A DNA stretch of 32,535 nt from Marinitoga litoralis (GTDB taxonomy: Bacteria > Thermotogota > Thermotogae > Petrotogales > Petrotogaceae), in assembly GCF_016908145.1 (NCBI RefSeq), contig NZ_JAFBDI010000026.1, positions 1 through 32,535 of the forward strand, written 5' to 3'. Position 1 is the stretch's first letter, and the number at the start of each line of letters is the position of its first letter. The notes under the pieces were generated by a model. It was not told the DNA's origin and did no database searches. It saw only the letters and a list, made by a program, of their open reading frames with translations. Made by a program: the position numbers and the translations under genes. This document shows, in pieces, positions 8,348 to 15,665 of this stretch.

Positions 8348-8972
8348 ATTTATCAACACTTTTTTTAACTAAATACCATAAATAAAGATCCAATTTCCCT
8401 ATAGGTTCATTGAAATGTTTTTCCAAAGCATTTTTTAGTCTTTTCTCATAATCAAGATATCTGTTTTTTGTCCAGCCTTTTGGAATAGAGTCTATTAAAT
8501 TATTTTCTACCATTAATCTTAATATATGTTTATCAAGTATTGCAACTTCTCCATAACCTACATTTCTCAAAAAGTGACTAGATTCTTTCCAACCTATACC
8601 TTTAATATTTTTTACTAAAAATTCTCTAATTTGATAATATGGTAAAAGAAATAAGTGTTTTAAAGATCTTACTACCCATCTGTTAGATACTATGTATTGA
8701 GCTCTTGCTTTAGGGAATCTATGTCCTACTTTTCTTAATGCATATTCTAATTCATCAATTTCTAAATTTAAAAAACCATCAGGTCCAATTTCGTGTTGTG
8801 CTTTTATACCACCTTTGGCACTCCAATTAGCTGTTAAAACGCAAAAACATAGTTCTGAAAACAATTCTTTTTCATCTCCGTTTTTTCCTAATTCAACAAA
8901 TTCTTGCCATCTATTTTCTACTAATGGTTTTGCTTCATCATATATTTCTTCAATATCTTTAATTAATTTCAT
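8346..8972 (-). CDS. ogg: 8-oxoguanine DNA glycosylase/AP lyase (Ogg2 type)
   Basis: The 208-aa HhH-GPD DNA repair enzyme belongs to the archaeal/thermophile Ogg2 family, which excises 8-oxoguanine and nicks the abasic site. The helix-hairpin-helix segment IKGIGWKESSHFLRNVGY contains the catalytic lysine. The catalytic aspartate follows 18 residues later in AILDKHILRL, the same spacing I recall for the Methanocaldococcus enzyme. The length is typical for the family (about 205-210 aa). It has a GAGGTG ribosome site and starts 9 bp after the DUF554 gene, so it is the third gene of that operon. Confidence 0.93.
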   Translation of the reverse strand: MKLIKDIEEIYDEAKPLVENRWQEFVELGKNGDEKELFSELCFCVLTANWSAKGGIKAQHEIGPDGFLNLEIDELEYALRKVGHRFPKARAQYIVSNRWVVRSLKHLFLLPYYQIREFLVKNIKGIGWKESSHFLRNVGYGEVAILDKHILRLMVENNLIDSIPKGWTKNRYLDYEKRLKNALEKHFNEPIGKLDLYLWYLVKKSVDK

Positions 8973-8981
8973 TTTTTCACC

Positions 8982-9650
8982 TCACTTAAAAAGGGATACA
9001 ATCCAAACCAAAATAGGAGAAACAAACAATGCAGGTAAAAAATTTCCTACTTTTGTATCTTTTATCTCTAATATTTTTAATCCTATTCCCAATACCATTA
9101 TACCACCAACTGCAACTAAATCATTTAAATAAATTTCATTTGTCAAAAACGACAATTGAGAGGCTAATAAAACAATACTACCTTGAACAACAAGTACAGA
9201 ACCTGAAGATACCATTACTCCTAACCCATATATAGATGCTAATACAGTAGAAGATATACCATCTAATAATGATTTTGTATATATGAGCGTACCATCATTA
9301 GTTAAACCAGCATTAATTGAACCTATAATGGTTAATGGACCTACAAGAAATAATATAGATGACATAACAAATCCAGTAGAGAAATCCCCCTCTTTCATAT
9401 TATCGCCTATTCTTTTCAAAAAACCTTCTATATCAAGTAATTCTCCAATTAATCCACCTAAAGCCATGGAACCTAAAACAATTAAAAAATTATTAGCTGA
9501 CATAGACATATTTATCCCTATCCCTAAAGTAGTTAAACCAACAGCATAGAATAAAATGATTTTTAATCTTTCTGGGATTCCTTTTTTAGCTAATAATCCT
9601 AGTAAACTTCCAATTATTACAGCAAAAGCATTTACAATTGTAGGAATCAT
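8982..9650 (-). CDS. DUF554 family membrane protein
   Basis: The 222-aa polytopic membrane protein has about six or seven hydrophobic, glycine-rich segments and the DUF554/YdfK look: N-terminal IPTIVNAFAVIIGSLLGLL and an internal LGIGINM followed by GLIGELLDIEGFLKRIG. The molecular function of the family is unknown. The frame is open seven codons further upstream, but a GGGAGGG ribosome site sits 5-10 bp before the ATG at 9650, and the longer form would run into the preceding gene. It lies between a lipid kinase and ogg in one operon, with no obvious common theme. Confidence 0.88.
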   Translation of the reverse strand: MIPTIVNAFAVIIGSLLGLLAKKGIPERLKIILFYAVGLTTLGIGINMSMSANNFLIVLGSMALGGLIGELLDIEGFLKRIGDNMKEGDFSTGFVMSSILFLVGPLTIIGSINAGLTNDGTLIYTKSLLDGISSTVLASIYGLGVMVSSGSVLVVQGSIVLLASQLSFLTNEIYLNDLVAVGGIMVLGIGLKILEIKDTKVGNFLPALFVSPILVWIVSLFK

Positions 9651-9651
9651 C

Positions 9652-10575
9652 TTATCCCTCCCCAAAAACATTTAATGCATTTTCAATTATTTCAAATTCT
9701 ATAGGAGAATGTCCTAAATTTTCACCGTCTACTTCTAAATATATTTTATCTTTAGAAGTTAATTTTACATTTTTAGCTTTAAATTGCTTTACCCACTTTA
9801 GCTCTACAAAAGATCCATCAAAGATTTTCTTAATATGTCTTATTACTTGAATTTTAGGTAAGTCTTTAATAATCATTACATCAAATAGGCCATCATTTGG
9901 AATTGCATTAGGTAGCATTTTCATCCCACCACCGCTATATTTACAAATACCCACAGCCATGGTAAATATCTTTTCTTTTATTATTTTTCCATCAATATTT
10001 ATTTCAGCTTTTTGAGATTTATAATTAAATAATGTGGATAATAGATTTAAAAGATATGAAAATGTTCCACTTTTATTTTTATCTTTTGACTTATTGGTGT
10101 TTTTTGTAACTACTGCATCAAAAAACATCCCAGCTATATTTACAAAATATCTTTCTTTTTTTTCATTATTTTCATAATATATTACTTTACCAACATCTTG
10201 TTTAATTATAATGCCATTTTTAATAACTTCTATTGCTTGAATATAATCATTGGGTATTCCAATTGTTTTACCCCAATCGTTTCCTGTTCCTGTTGGTATT
10301 ACACCCACAACAATATCTTTTGTATCAACATAATTTTGATTGAAAATACCATTTATTATTTCATTAGCAGTTCCATCTCCACCAACACCAATAATTTTCC
10401 TAAATCCTTTTTTTATTGCATCTATAGTGATATTATATGCATCCATTTTTCCTTTTGTTAATTCATATTCAAAATTTAAACCTTCTTTTTCTAAAGTGTC
10501 TTTAATAATTGGCCAAAGTTTAATTGCTTTTGAACCTGATGAGTGCGGATTTACAATAAAAAAATATTCTTTCAT
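9652..10575 (-). CDS. Diacylglycerol kinase family lipid kinase (YegS/DgkB-like)
   Basis: The 307-aa cytosolic or membrane-associated kinase phosphorylates diacylglycerol or a related lipid and recycles it into phospholipid synthesis. The DAGK catalytic motif GVGGDGTANEIINGI (about residues 63-77) and the nucleotide-site PTGTGNDW (about 94-101) are intact. The C-terminal beta-sandwich includes GGGMKMLPNAIPNDGLFD. The N-terminus MKEYFFIVNPHSSG is typical of the family. It is the first gene of the operon with DUF554 and ogg, with a GGGGGAA ribosome site. The substrate cannot be told from sequence. Confidence 0.92.
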   Translation of the reverse strand: MKEYFFIVNPHSSGSKAIKLWPIIKDTLEKEGLNFEYELTKGKMDAYNITIDAIKKGFRKIIGVGGDGTANEIINGIFNQNYVDTKDIVVGVIPTGTGNDWGKTIGIPNDYIQAIEVIKNGIIIKQDVGKVIYYENNEKKERYFVNIAGMFFDAVVTKNTNKSKDKNKSGTFSYLLNLLSTLFNYKSQKAEINIDGKIIKEKIFTMAVGICKYSGGGMKMLPNAIPNDGLFDVMIIKDLPKIQVIRHIKKIFDGSFVELKWVKQFKAKNVKLTSKDKIYLEVDGENLGHSPIEFEIIENALNVFGEG

Positions 10576-10622
10576 TTTATTCCCCCAAAAGTTATTTTAT
10601 TTTACTAATATTTTACCACAAA

Positions 10623-10644
10623 AAATAGGCCATTTGGCCTATTT
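10623..10644 (-). terminator. Hairpin terminator upstream of the lipid kinase gene
   Basis: A perfect 9-bp stem AAATAGGCC / GGCCTATTT (loop of 4) is followed on the minus strand by a T-run. It lies downstream of no confirmed minus-strand gene, which suggests a short transcript or small gene just upstream (10643-10771) on that strand. Confidence 0.6.
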
Positions 10645-10771
10645 ATCTTAAAATAAGTTTATTAATTTTTATTTTATCTTTTGAATTTATTTCAAAAATT
10701 TCAGCGGAATTTGCAACTGTAATATATCCTTTTCTAAGTCTATAAGAATTTTCAAAAAATTTAATTTTCAA
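10643..10771 (-). CDS. Possible 42-aa small protein or gene remnant
   Basis: This is an open minus-strand frame with sensible amino acid composition (for example NSYRLRKGYITVANSAEIFE) that ends with TAA immediately at a hairpin terminator. The only plausible start is TTG at 10771, with no good ribosome site and no ATG. The frame remains open upstream to about 10807. I recognise no family. It may be a real short gene with a weak start, the 3' end of a decayed gene, or chance. The terminator and the lack of stops are the only support. Confidence 0.25.
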   Translation of the reverse strand: MKIKFFENSYRLRKGYITVANSAEIFEINSKDKIKINKLILR

Positions 10772-10812
10772 AAATAATACTTTTAATGTTAAGATTTTGC
10801 ATTGAATTTAAT

Positions 10813-10841
10813 TTGCTTTACGAATTATTTTATGATATAAT
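10813..10841 (+). promoter_or_regulatory. Promoter for the amidohydrolase gene
   Basis: TTGCTT (10813-10818) and TATAAT (10836-10841) are spaced 17 bp, with TGA before the -10 (TGATATAAT). It lies 69 bp upstream of the ATG, which has an AAAGGGGAG ribosome site. Confidence 0.75.
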
Positions 10842-10909
10842 TTATTAAATCAGTAGTTAAAAAAATCATATATTCATAATATATTTGAAAAAGAAAGGGG
10901 AGTAAAAAA

Positions 10910-12046
10910 ATGAAAACATTATTTAAAAATGCTAATATCTATCCAATCACTTCAGAACCTTTCAAAGGAGACTTATTAATTGAAAATGGTAAAATCAAAA
11001 AATTAGCTAAAAACATCAGAGCAAAAACAGATGAAGTTATTGATGTTGAAGGAAAATATATTTTCCCAGGTTTTGTGGATGCCCATTCTCACATAGGAGT
11101 TTTTGAAGAAGGCGTTGGTGAAGGTTATTATCAAGATGGAAACGAAATGACAGATCCTAATACTGCACAAGTTAGAGTTATTGATGCATTTTATCCTGAA
11201 GATGCAGCAATAAAAAGAGCTTTAGAAGGTGGAGTTACTACAGTAATGGTTGTTCCAGGAAGTGCAAATCCAATTGGGGGACAAGGAGCAATTTTAAAAT
11301 TCAAATCTAAAATTGTTGATGAAATGATTATTAAAGAACCAGCAGGATTAAAAATGGCAATGGGAGAAAATCCAAAAAGAGTATATGGTTCTCAAAAGAA
11401 ATTACCTTCAACAAGACTTGGTAGTGTCTCTGTTATTAGAGAATTTTTCTTAAAAGTACAAAATTATATGAAAAAGAAAGAAAAAGGAGATTTTTATGAT
11501 TTTGATTTAAAAATGGAAATTGGTGAAAAGGTATTAAAAAGAGAAATACCAGCAAGAATTCATGCACATAGAGCTGATGATATTATAACAGCTATTAGAT
11601 TATCAGAAGAATTTGAATTTGATTTAGTAATAGAACACGCTACAGAAGCATATAAAATTGCCGATTATATAAAAGAAAAAGGTGTTCCTTTAGTGTTAGG
11701 TCCTTTGTTCGGATTTAGAACAAAATTAGAATTAAAGGATATGTCATTTGAAGCTTTAAGAATAATTAATGAAAAAGGTATATTAGCTGGATTAATGTGT
11801 GATCACCCTGTATTGCATTTAGAACATGCTAATGTACAAGCTGCCCTTGGGATGAGATATGGAGCAAAAGAAGAAGATTTGATAAAAATGTTAACTATAA
11901 ATCCAGCGAAGATATTAAAAATAGATGATAGAGTTGGATCTCTAGAAGTTGGTAAAGACGCAGATATTGCAATATGGAATTATCACCCATTTGATATAAG
12001 AGCAAAAGCTGAAAGTGTATATATTGAAGGTAAAAAAGTATTATAA
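10910..12046 (+). CDS. Metal-dependent amidohydrolase (imidazolonepropionase-like)
   Basis: The 378-aa amidohydrolase-superfamily TIM-barrel enzyme hydrolyses C-N bonds in cyclic amides or similar compounds, probably in the cytosol. The small N-terminal beta-domain (about 1-50) ends in the family hinge IFPGFVDAHSHIG, whose His59 and His61 are first metal ligands. Further ligand candidates are His218/His220 (ARIHAHRAD), His243 (IEHATEAY) and Asp298 (CDHPVLH). The C-terminal TINPAKILKIDDRVGSLEVGKDADIAIW part is the classic closing beta-domain. It is monocistronic with its own promoter and terminator. The substrate is unknown; relatives are often annotated imidazolonepropionase or dipeptidase without proof. 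Confidence 0.88.
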   Translation: MKTLFKNANIYPITSEPFKGDLLIENGKIKKLAKNIRAKTDEVIDVEGKYIFPGFVDAHSHIGVFEEGVGEGYYQDGNEMTDPNTAQVRVIDAFYPEDAAIKRALEGGVTTVMVVPGSANPIGGQGAILKFKSKIVDEMIIKEPAGLKMAMGENPKRVYGSQKKLPSTRLGSVSVIREFFLKVQNYMKKKEKGDFYDFDLKMEIGEKVLKREIPARIHAHRADDIITAIRLSEEFEFDLVIEHATEAYKIADYIKEKGVPLVLGPLFGFRTKLELKDMSFEALRIINEKGILAGLMCDHPVLHLEHANVQAALGMRYGAKEEDLIKMLTINPAKILKIDDRVGSLEVGKDADIAIWNYHPFDIRAKAESVYIEGKKVL

Positions 12047-12056
12047 TATATATTTC

Positions 12057-12083
12057 TAGCTCCCTGAGGGGAGCTATATTTTT
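12057..12083 (+). terminator. Terminator after the amidohydrolase gene
   Basis: An 8-bp perfect stem TAGCTCCC / GGGAGCTA with loop TGAG, followed by TATTTTT, lies 11 bp after the stop codon. Confidence 0.85.
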
Positions 12084-12090
12084 AAATTTA

Positions 12091-12113
12091 TGTTATAATT
12101 TTAATGATATAAT
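12091..12113 (+). promoter_or_regulatory. Two stacked extended -10 elements upstream of the Rieske gene
   Basis: TGTTATAAT (12091-12099) and TGATATAAT (12105-12113) are both extended -10 matches. The second ends only 21 bp before the ATG at 12135, leaving a very short 5' leader. No good -35 is seen for either. Confidence 0.5.
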
Positions 12114-12134
12114 ATTAATACAGGGAGGGAGATT

Positions 12135-13118
12135 ATGATAAAAAATCAATGGTATATAATATTGTCTTCTGAAGAATTACCTAAAGGAAAATTAATTGGA
12201 ATAACCAGATTTGGTGAAAAATTAGCTCTATGGAGAGATGAGAAAAATAACATAAGTTGTATATCAGATATATGTTGTCATAGAGGTGCATCTATTTCAC
12301 ATGGGAAAATATTAGATAATGGAGAGAGAGTAATGTGTCCTTTCCATGGATTTGAATATGATTCAAATGGGAAGGTACAAGTAATTCCAGCAAATGGCAG
12401 AACTACTCCTGTACCAGATAATTTTAAAGTAAATTCTTATTATACATATGAACTGGCTAATTTTATTTGGGTTTGGTATGGCGATGGAAAACCAGATCAT
12501 AATCCATCCTTTTTTGAAGATATTGATAATGAATTGACATTTGTTGAATTTAATGAATTATGGAATGTTCATTATAGTAGAGCTATTGAAAACCAATTAG
12601 ATCCTGTTCATGTACCTTTTGTTCATTATAATACTATTGGTAAGGGTAATAGAACAATCATGGATGGACCAATATTAAAATGGGAAAATAACACTATGTT
12701 TTATTATTACATGAGAAGTAGAATTGAAGATGGCACTCCTGCTAAAAAGCCTAATGAATTATCACAAGAAGAAGTTAGCAAAGTTTATTTAGAATTTAAA
12801 TTTCCTAATTTTTGGGAAAATCATATTGATGAAAAAATAAGAGTAGTTGCAGCCTTTGTTCCAATAGACGAAGAACATACTAAGATATATTTGAGGTTTT
12901 ATAATAAATTTACAAAATCAAAATTATTAAATAAGATAATTGGTAAATTTGCTATACCTTTTAATAAAAAAGTTTTAAATCAAGATAAAGAAGTTGTAGA
13001 AACTCAAATTCCCAAAAAGAGTGAATTAAAAATGAAAGAAAATTTAATCACAGGAGATTTACCTATATTAGAATATAGGAAAAAAAGAGATGAATTAAAA
13101 AATGGAGTGATTAAATGA
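12135..13118 (+). CDS. Rieske non-heme iron oxygenase (alpha-subunit-like)
   Basis: This 327-aa Rieske-type oxygenase is related to the pheophorbide-a-oxygenase/vanillate-demethylase alpha subunits, which oxidise an organic substrate with O2 and electrons from a reductase. The N-terminal Rieske [2Fe-2S] domain is intact: C47-x-H49 and C68-x2-H71. The mononuclear iron site N153-x2-D156-x2-H159-x4-H164 is also complete. Despite the anaerobic look of the organism, no key residue is missing. No ferredoxin or reductase gene is next to it. It is coupled by an ATGA overlap to the tocopherol-cyclase-like gene, so the two probably act on the same hydrophobic compound. It has a strong GGGAGGGAG ribosome site. 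Substrate is unknown. Confidence 0.88.
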   Translation: MIKNQWYIILSSEELPKGKLIGITRFGEKLALWRDEKNNISCISDICCHRGASISHGKILDNGERVMCPFHGFEYDSNGKVQVIPANGRTTPVPDNFKVNSYYTYELANFIWVWYGDGKPDHNPSFFEDIDNELTFVEFNELWNVHYSRAIENQLDPVHVPFVHYNTIGKGNRTIMDGPILKWENNTMFYYYMRSRIEDGTPAKKPNELSQEEVSKVYLEFKFPNFWENHIDEKIRVVAAFVPIDEEHTKIYLRFYNKFTKSKLLNKIIGKFAIPFNKKVLNQDKEVVETQIPKKSELKMKENLITGDLPILEYRKKRDELKNGVIK

Positions 13119-14086
13119 TTTTTAATATATGGCATCCTGAGAATTTCCATGGAATGAATAAAAAGAATTTTTTTGAAGGGTGGTATTTTAAAAATACAGA
13201 TTCTCAAAAAAAATATGTTTTTGCAGTTATTCCAGGGGTATCTATTGGTGATGATTCACATTCATTTATTCAAATAATTGATAATAATAATTTTTCGAAA
13301 TATTATAGGTTTAAATTAGAAGATTTTAAATATACAAATAATCCATTTAGTGTTACTATTGGTAATAATTTCTTCTCATTAGAAAAATTAATTTTAAATC
13401 TTGATGATATATCTGCTGATTTGAATTTTGAAAATATAAAACCTTGGCCTGTAAATTTATTTAATCCCGGAGCAATGGGACCATATGGATTTTTGAATTT
13501 TTTAGAGTGCTATCATGGAATATTAAGTTTTAATCATAATATAAAAGGATCAGTTATTGTTAGAGGAGAACAGAAAGATTATGAAAATGGAAATGGATAT
13601 ATAGAAAAAGATTGGGGAAGATCATTTCCAAAATCATGGATATGGGCTTCATCTAATGATTTTGAAGATTATGATGCTTCTTTTTCATTGTCAATAGCAA
13701 ATGTTCCATTTGGAAAAAGTTATTTTGTAGGATTTATAATGGGATTATATTTAAATGGAGAAATATATAAATTTACAACATACAATGGAGCAAAAATATA
13801 TGATCTCATGATTAAAGAAAATATTATTACTTTTAAAGCAAAAAGAAAAAATTATTATCTTGATGTAAGTATAAAAAAAGGAGAAGGGAATATATTATTA
13901 GCTCCAAAAAATGGAAATATGACAGGTAGAGTGAATGAAAGTTTAAATTCAGAAATTAGTATTGTTTTTAAAAAAGATAATAATATAATTTTCTCATCTA
14001 AAGGAATTCATGCAGGTTTAGAAGTAAATGGGGATATATTAAAAGATATAGAAAATGATAAAAAAGGTAAAGTATATTTAAAATAA
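13115..14086 (+). CDS. Tocopherol-cyclase-like protein
   Basis: The 323-aa lipocalin-like protein is of the tocopherol cyclase/carotenoid hydratase-like family. The family patterns are visible: an N-terminal WHPENFHG and FFEGWYFKN, then PWPVNLFNPGAMGPYGFL, and the strongest, YIEKDWGRSFPKSWIWASSN near residue 165. Plant and cyanobacterial members close the chromanol ring of vitamin E. Bacterial relatives outside phototrophs have no settled function, and I do not claim tocopherol synthesis here. There is no signal peptide. Translation is coupled to the upstream Rieske oxygenase (4-bp overlap, GGAGTG ribosome site), which suggests successive steps on one lipid-soluble substrate. Confidence 0.82.
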   Translation: MIFNIWHPENFHGMNKKNFFEGWYFKNTDSQKKYVFAVIPGVSIGDDSHSFIQIIDNNNFSKYYRFKLEDFKYTNNPFSVTIGNNFFSLEKLILNLDDISADLNFENIKPWPVNLFNPGAMGPYGFLNFLECYHGILSFNHNIKGSVIVRGEQKDYENGNGYIEKDWGRSFPKSWIWASSNDFEDYDASFSLSIANVPFGKSYFVGFIMGLYLNGEIYKFTTYNGAKIYDLMIKENIITFKAKRKNYYLDVSIKKGEGNILLAPKNGNMTGRVNESLNSEISIVFKKDNNIIFSSKGIHAGLEVNGDILKDIENDKKGKVYLK

Positions 14087-14118
14087 GAGTTTTAATATAA
14101 AGTATGGATTTTTAGAAA

Positions 14119-14209
14119 TTGGATTATACTCAAAATTTTTTATATAATTTTTGGAGTTTATTCTAAAAAATAATATAATTTTATATGATATTTGGATTAT
14201 ATTCCAAAA
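14119..14209. repeat. Three degenerate palindromic repeats
   Basis: Three related sites lie at 14119-14135, 14151-14168 and 14191-14209. The best is TTTGGATTATATTCCAAA, a perfect 6-6-6 dyad. The others keep the form TTGGA-n-TCnAAAA. The first and second are each followed about 8 bp later by TATAAT. They sit in the 261-bp gap between the tocopherol-cyclase-like gene and the phospholipase D gene. They may be operators for a dimeric regulator or remnants of tandem duplication. Confidence 0.5.
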
Positions 14210-14347
14210 ATGAGGTAAATACAAAGTAATCTTGCTAAATATTTCAGGAATAAAATAAAAAAGCCCGTTTCTAAAATAATATATATGCAGATGAAATAGA
14301 AAAAAAATATTTTATTATGAATATTTATGAAAGGTATAATAGAAAAT

Positions 14348-15466
14348 ATGAAAAAGATTATATTATTATCTATAATTTTATTGCTTTTTATTAACTTGTT
14401 TTCTATATCGGAATGGATTGTTTCTTCAAAAAAATTGGATTTGCCAGGAGAATATTTTGATGGAGAAAAATATTTTTGGAGAGCGTATTATCATCTTTTA
14501 GAAGATTCAACATCATTAACTTTTGAAAAAAATAATATTACAGATGATTCTACAGTATTATTTTTTGATGAAGGAAATAATGAAATAATAAATTGGAAGT
14601 ATATAAAATCTTTATTGGATAATGCTCAAAAATTTGTGTGGGCTGCTATATATGATATTGATTATAATCCATTTATTGATGAGTTAAAAAAAATAAAAGA
14701 AAAAGGAATAGATGTAAAAGTTGTGTATGAAACAGATAATTTAAATTCATATATAAATGAATTAATAAAGATTGGAATAGATGTAAAATATGATAAAAAT
14801 TATAAATTAATGCATAATAAGTTTATAATTATAGATGGATACTGTGTTATAACAGGGAGCACAAATTTTACAAATAATGGATTTAAATATAATTCTAATA
14901 ATTCAATAGTTGTTTTTTCAAATGAACTTGCTCAAGATTATATGAATGAATTTAATGAGATGTATGAAGGATATTTTGGAAAAAATTCTCTAGATAATAA
15001 GCCTTTTAAACAAGTAGAGTTTGATAGTGGATTAATTGAACCATATTTTACTCCTGAAGATAATTTAACAGATAGAATTATAGAATTAATTAATAATGCA
15101 AAAAAATCAATACATGTTATGATTTTTACATTTAGCAAAAAAGAAATTGCAGAAGCATTAATTCAATCTAAAAATAGAGGTATAGATGTCAAAGTTATAG
15201 CTGAAGAATATCAATCAAATTATAATTGGGCACAAATAAATTATTTAAAAGAAAATGGAGTTAATGTAATTTTAGATAAAAATTATAAAACATTTCATCA
15301 TAAAACAATGATAATTGATGAAGAAATTACAATTACAGGATCGTTTAATTTTACTAATTCAGCTCAATATTATAATGATGAAAATTCTCTAGTTATTCAT
15401 AGTGAGTATATATCAAAAGTATATGAAAAAGAATTTAAAAGATTGTGGGAAAAATATACAAAATAG
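14348..15466 (+). CDS. Exported phospholipase-D-family protein with two HKD motifs
   Basis: The 372-aa protein has two PLD catalytic motifs: H156-x-K158-x4-D163 followed by GSTNFTNNG, and H317-x-K319-x4-D324 followed by GSFNFTNS. Two motifs on one chain form one active site, for phosphodiester cleavage of lipid or nucleic acid or for transfer (cardiolipin-synthase-like). Starting at this ATG gives a textbook signal peptide (MKKIILLSIILLLFINLFS), so the enzyme is exported. An ATG seven codons upstream (14327) is in frame but has no better ribosome site and would bury the signal. It is closed by its own terminator, so it is separate from the large operon that follows. Substrate unknown. Confidence 0.85.
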   Translation: MKKIILLSIILLLFINLFSISEWIVSSKKLDLPGEYFDGEKYFWRAYYHLLEDSTSLTFEKNNITDDSTVLFFDEGNNEIINWKYIKSLLDNAQKFVWAAIYDIDYNPFIDELKKIKEKGIDVKVVYETDNLNSYINELIKIGIDVKYDKNYKLMHNKFIIIDGYCVITGSTNFTNNGFKYNSNNSIVVFSNELAQDYMNEFNEMYEGYFGKNSLDNKPFKQVEFDSGLIEPYFTPEDNLTDRIIELINNAKKSIHVMIFTFSKKEIAEALIQSKNRGIDVKVIAEEYQSNYNWAQINYLKENGVNVILDKNYKTFHHKTMIIDEEITITGSFNFTNSAQYYNDENSLVIHSEYISKVYEKEFKRLWEKYTK

Positions 15467-15513
15467 TTCAAATTAGAAACTATTCATATAATAGCACTCG
15501 TAGAATCAACGAT

Positions 15514-15535
15514 ATCCCCTTAGGGGGATTTTTTA
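15514..15535 (+). terminator. Terminator after the phospholipase D gene
   Basis: A stem ATCCCC / GGGGAT (loop TTAG) followed by TTTTTTATTTA lies about 50 bp after the stop codon. It separates the PLD gene from the downstream operon. Confidence 0.8.
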
Positions 15536-15576
15536 TTTATATAGTAAAAAGCATATATATTTATTTGTTTAAAAGT

Positions 15577-15604
15577 TTGATTATAAATATTTTTATGATA
15601 TAAT
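15577..15604 (+). promoter_or_regulatory. Promoter of the five-gene defence-like operon
   Basis: TTGATT (15577-15582) and TATAAT (15599-15604) are 16 bp apart, with TGA before the -10 (TGATATAAT). It lies 62 bp upstream of the first ATG and is the only convincing promoter before the 16.6-kb gene cluster. Confidence 0.7.
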
Positions 15605-15665
15605 TTAAATATATATGTTAAATTTTTGTGTAAAAGATTAAAAGTAAATATCAGGGGGAATAAAA

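Larger units (their letters stand above)
10576..10909. other. Intergenic region between divergent operons
   Basis: This 334-bp stretch lacks a strong gene. It holds a possible weak extended -10 for the lipid kinase operon (TGGTAAAAT, minus strand, 10610-10618), a clear hairpin at 10623-10644, a doubtful 42-codon minus-strand reading frame that ends just before that hairpin, and the amidohydrolase promoter at 10813-10841. Confidence 0.6.

Noticed and set aside
14348-15466. PLD protein as DISARM DrmC or Dpd DpdK
   Set aside because: It has a clear signal peptide, a separate terminator and two HKD motifs of an exported enzyme, so it is not counted as a system subunit.
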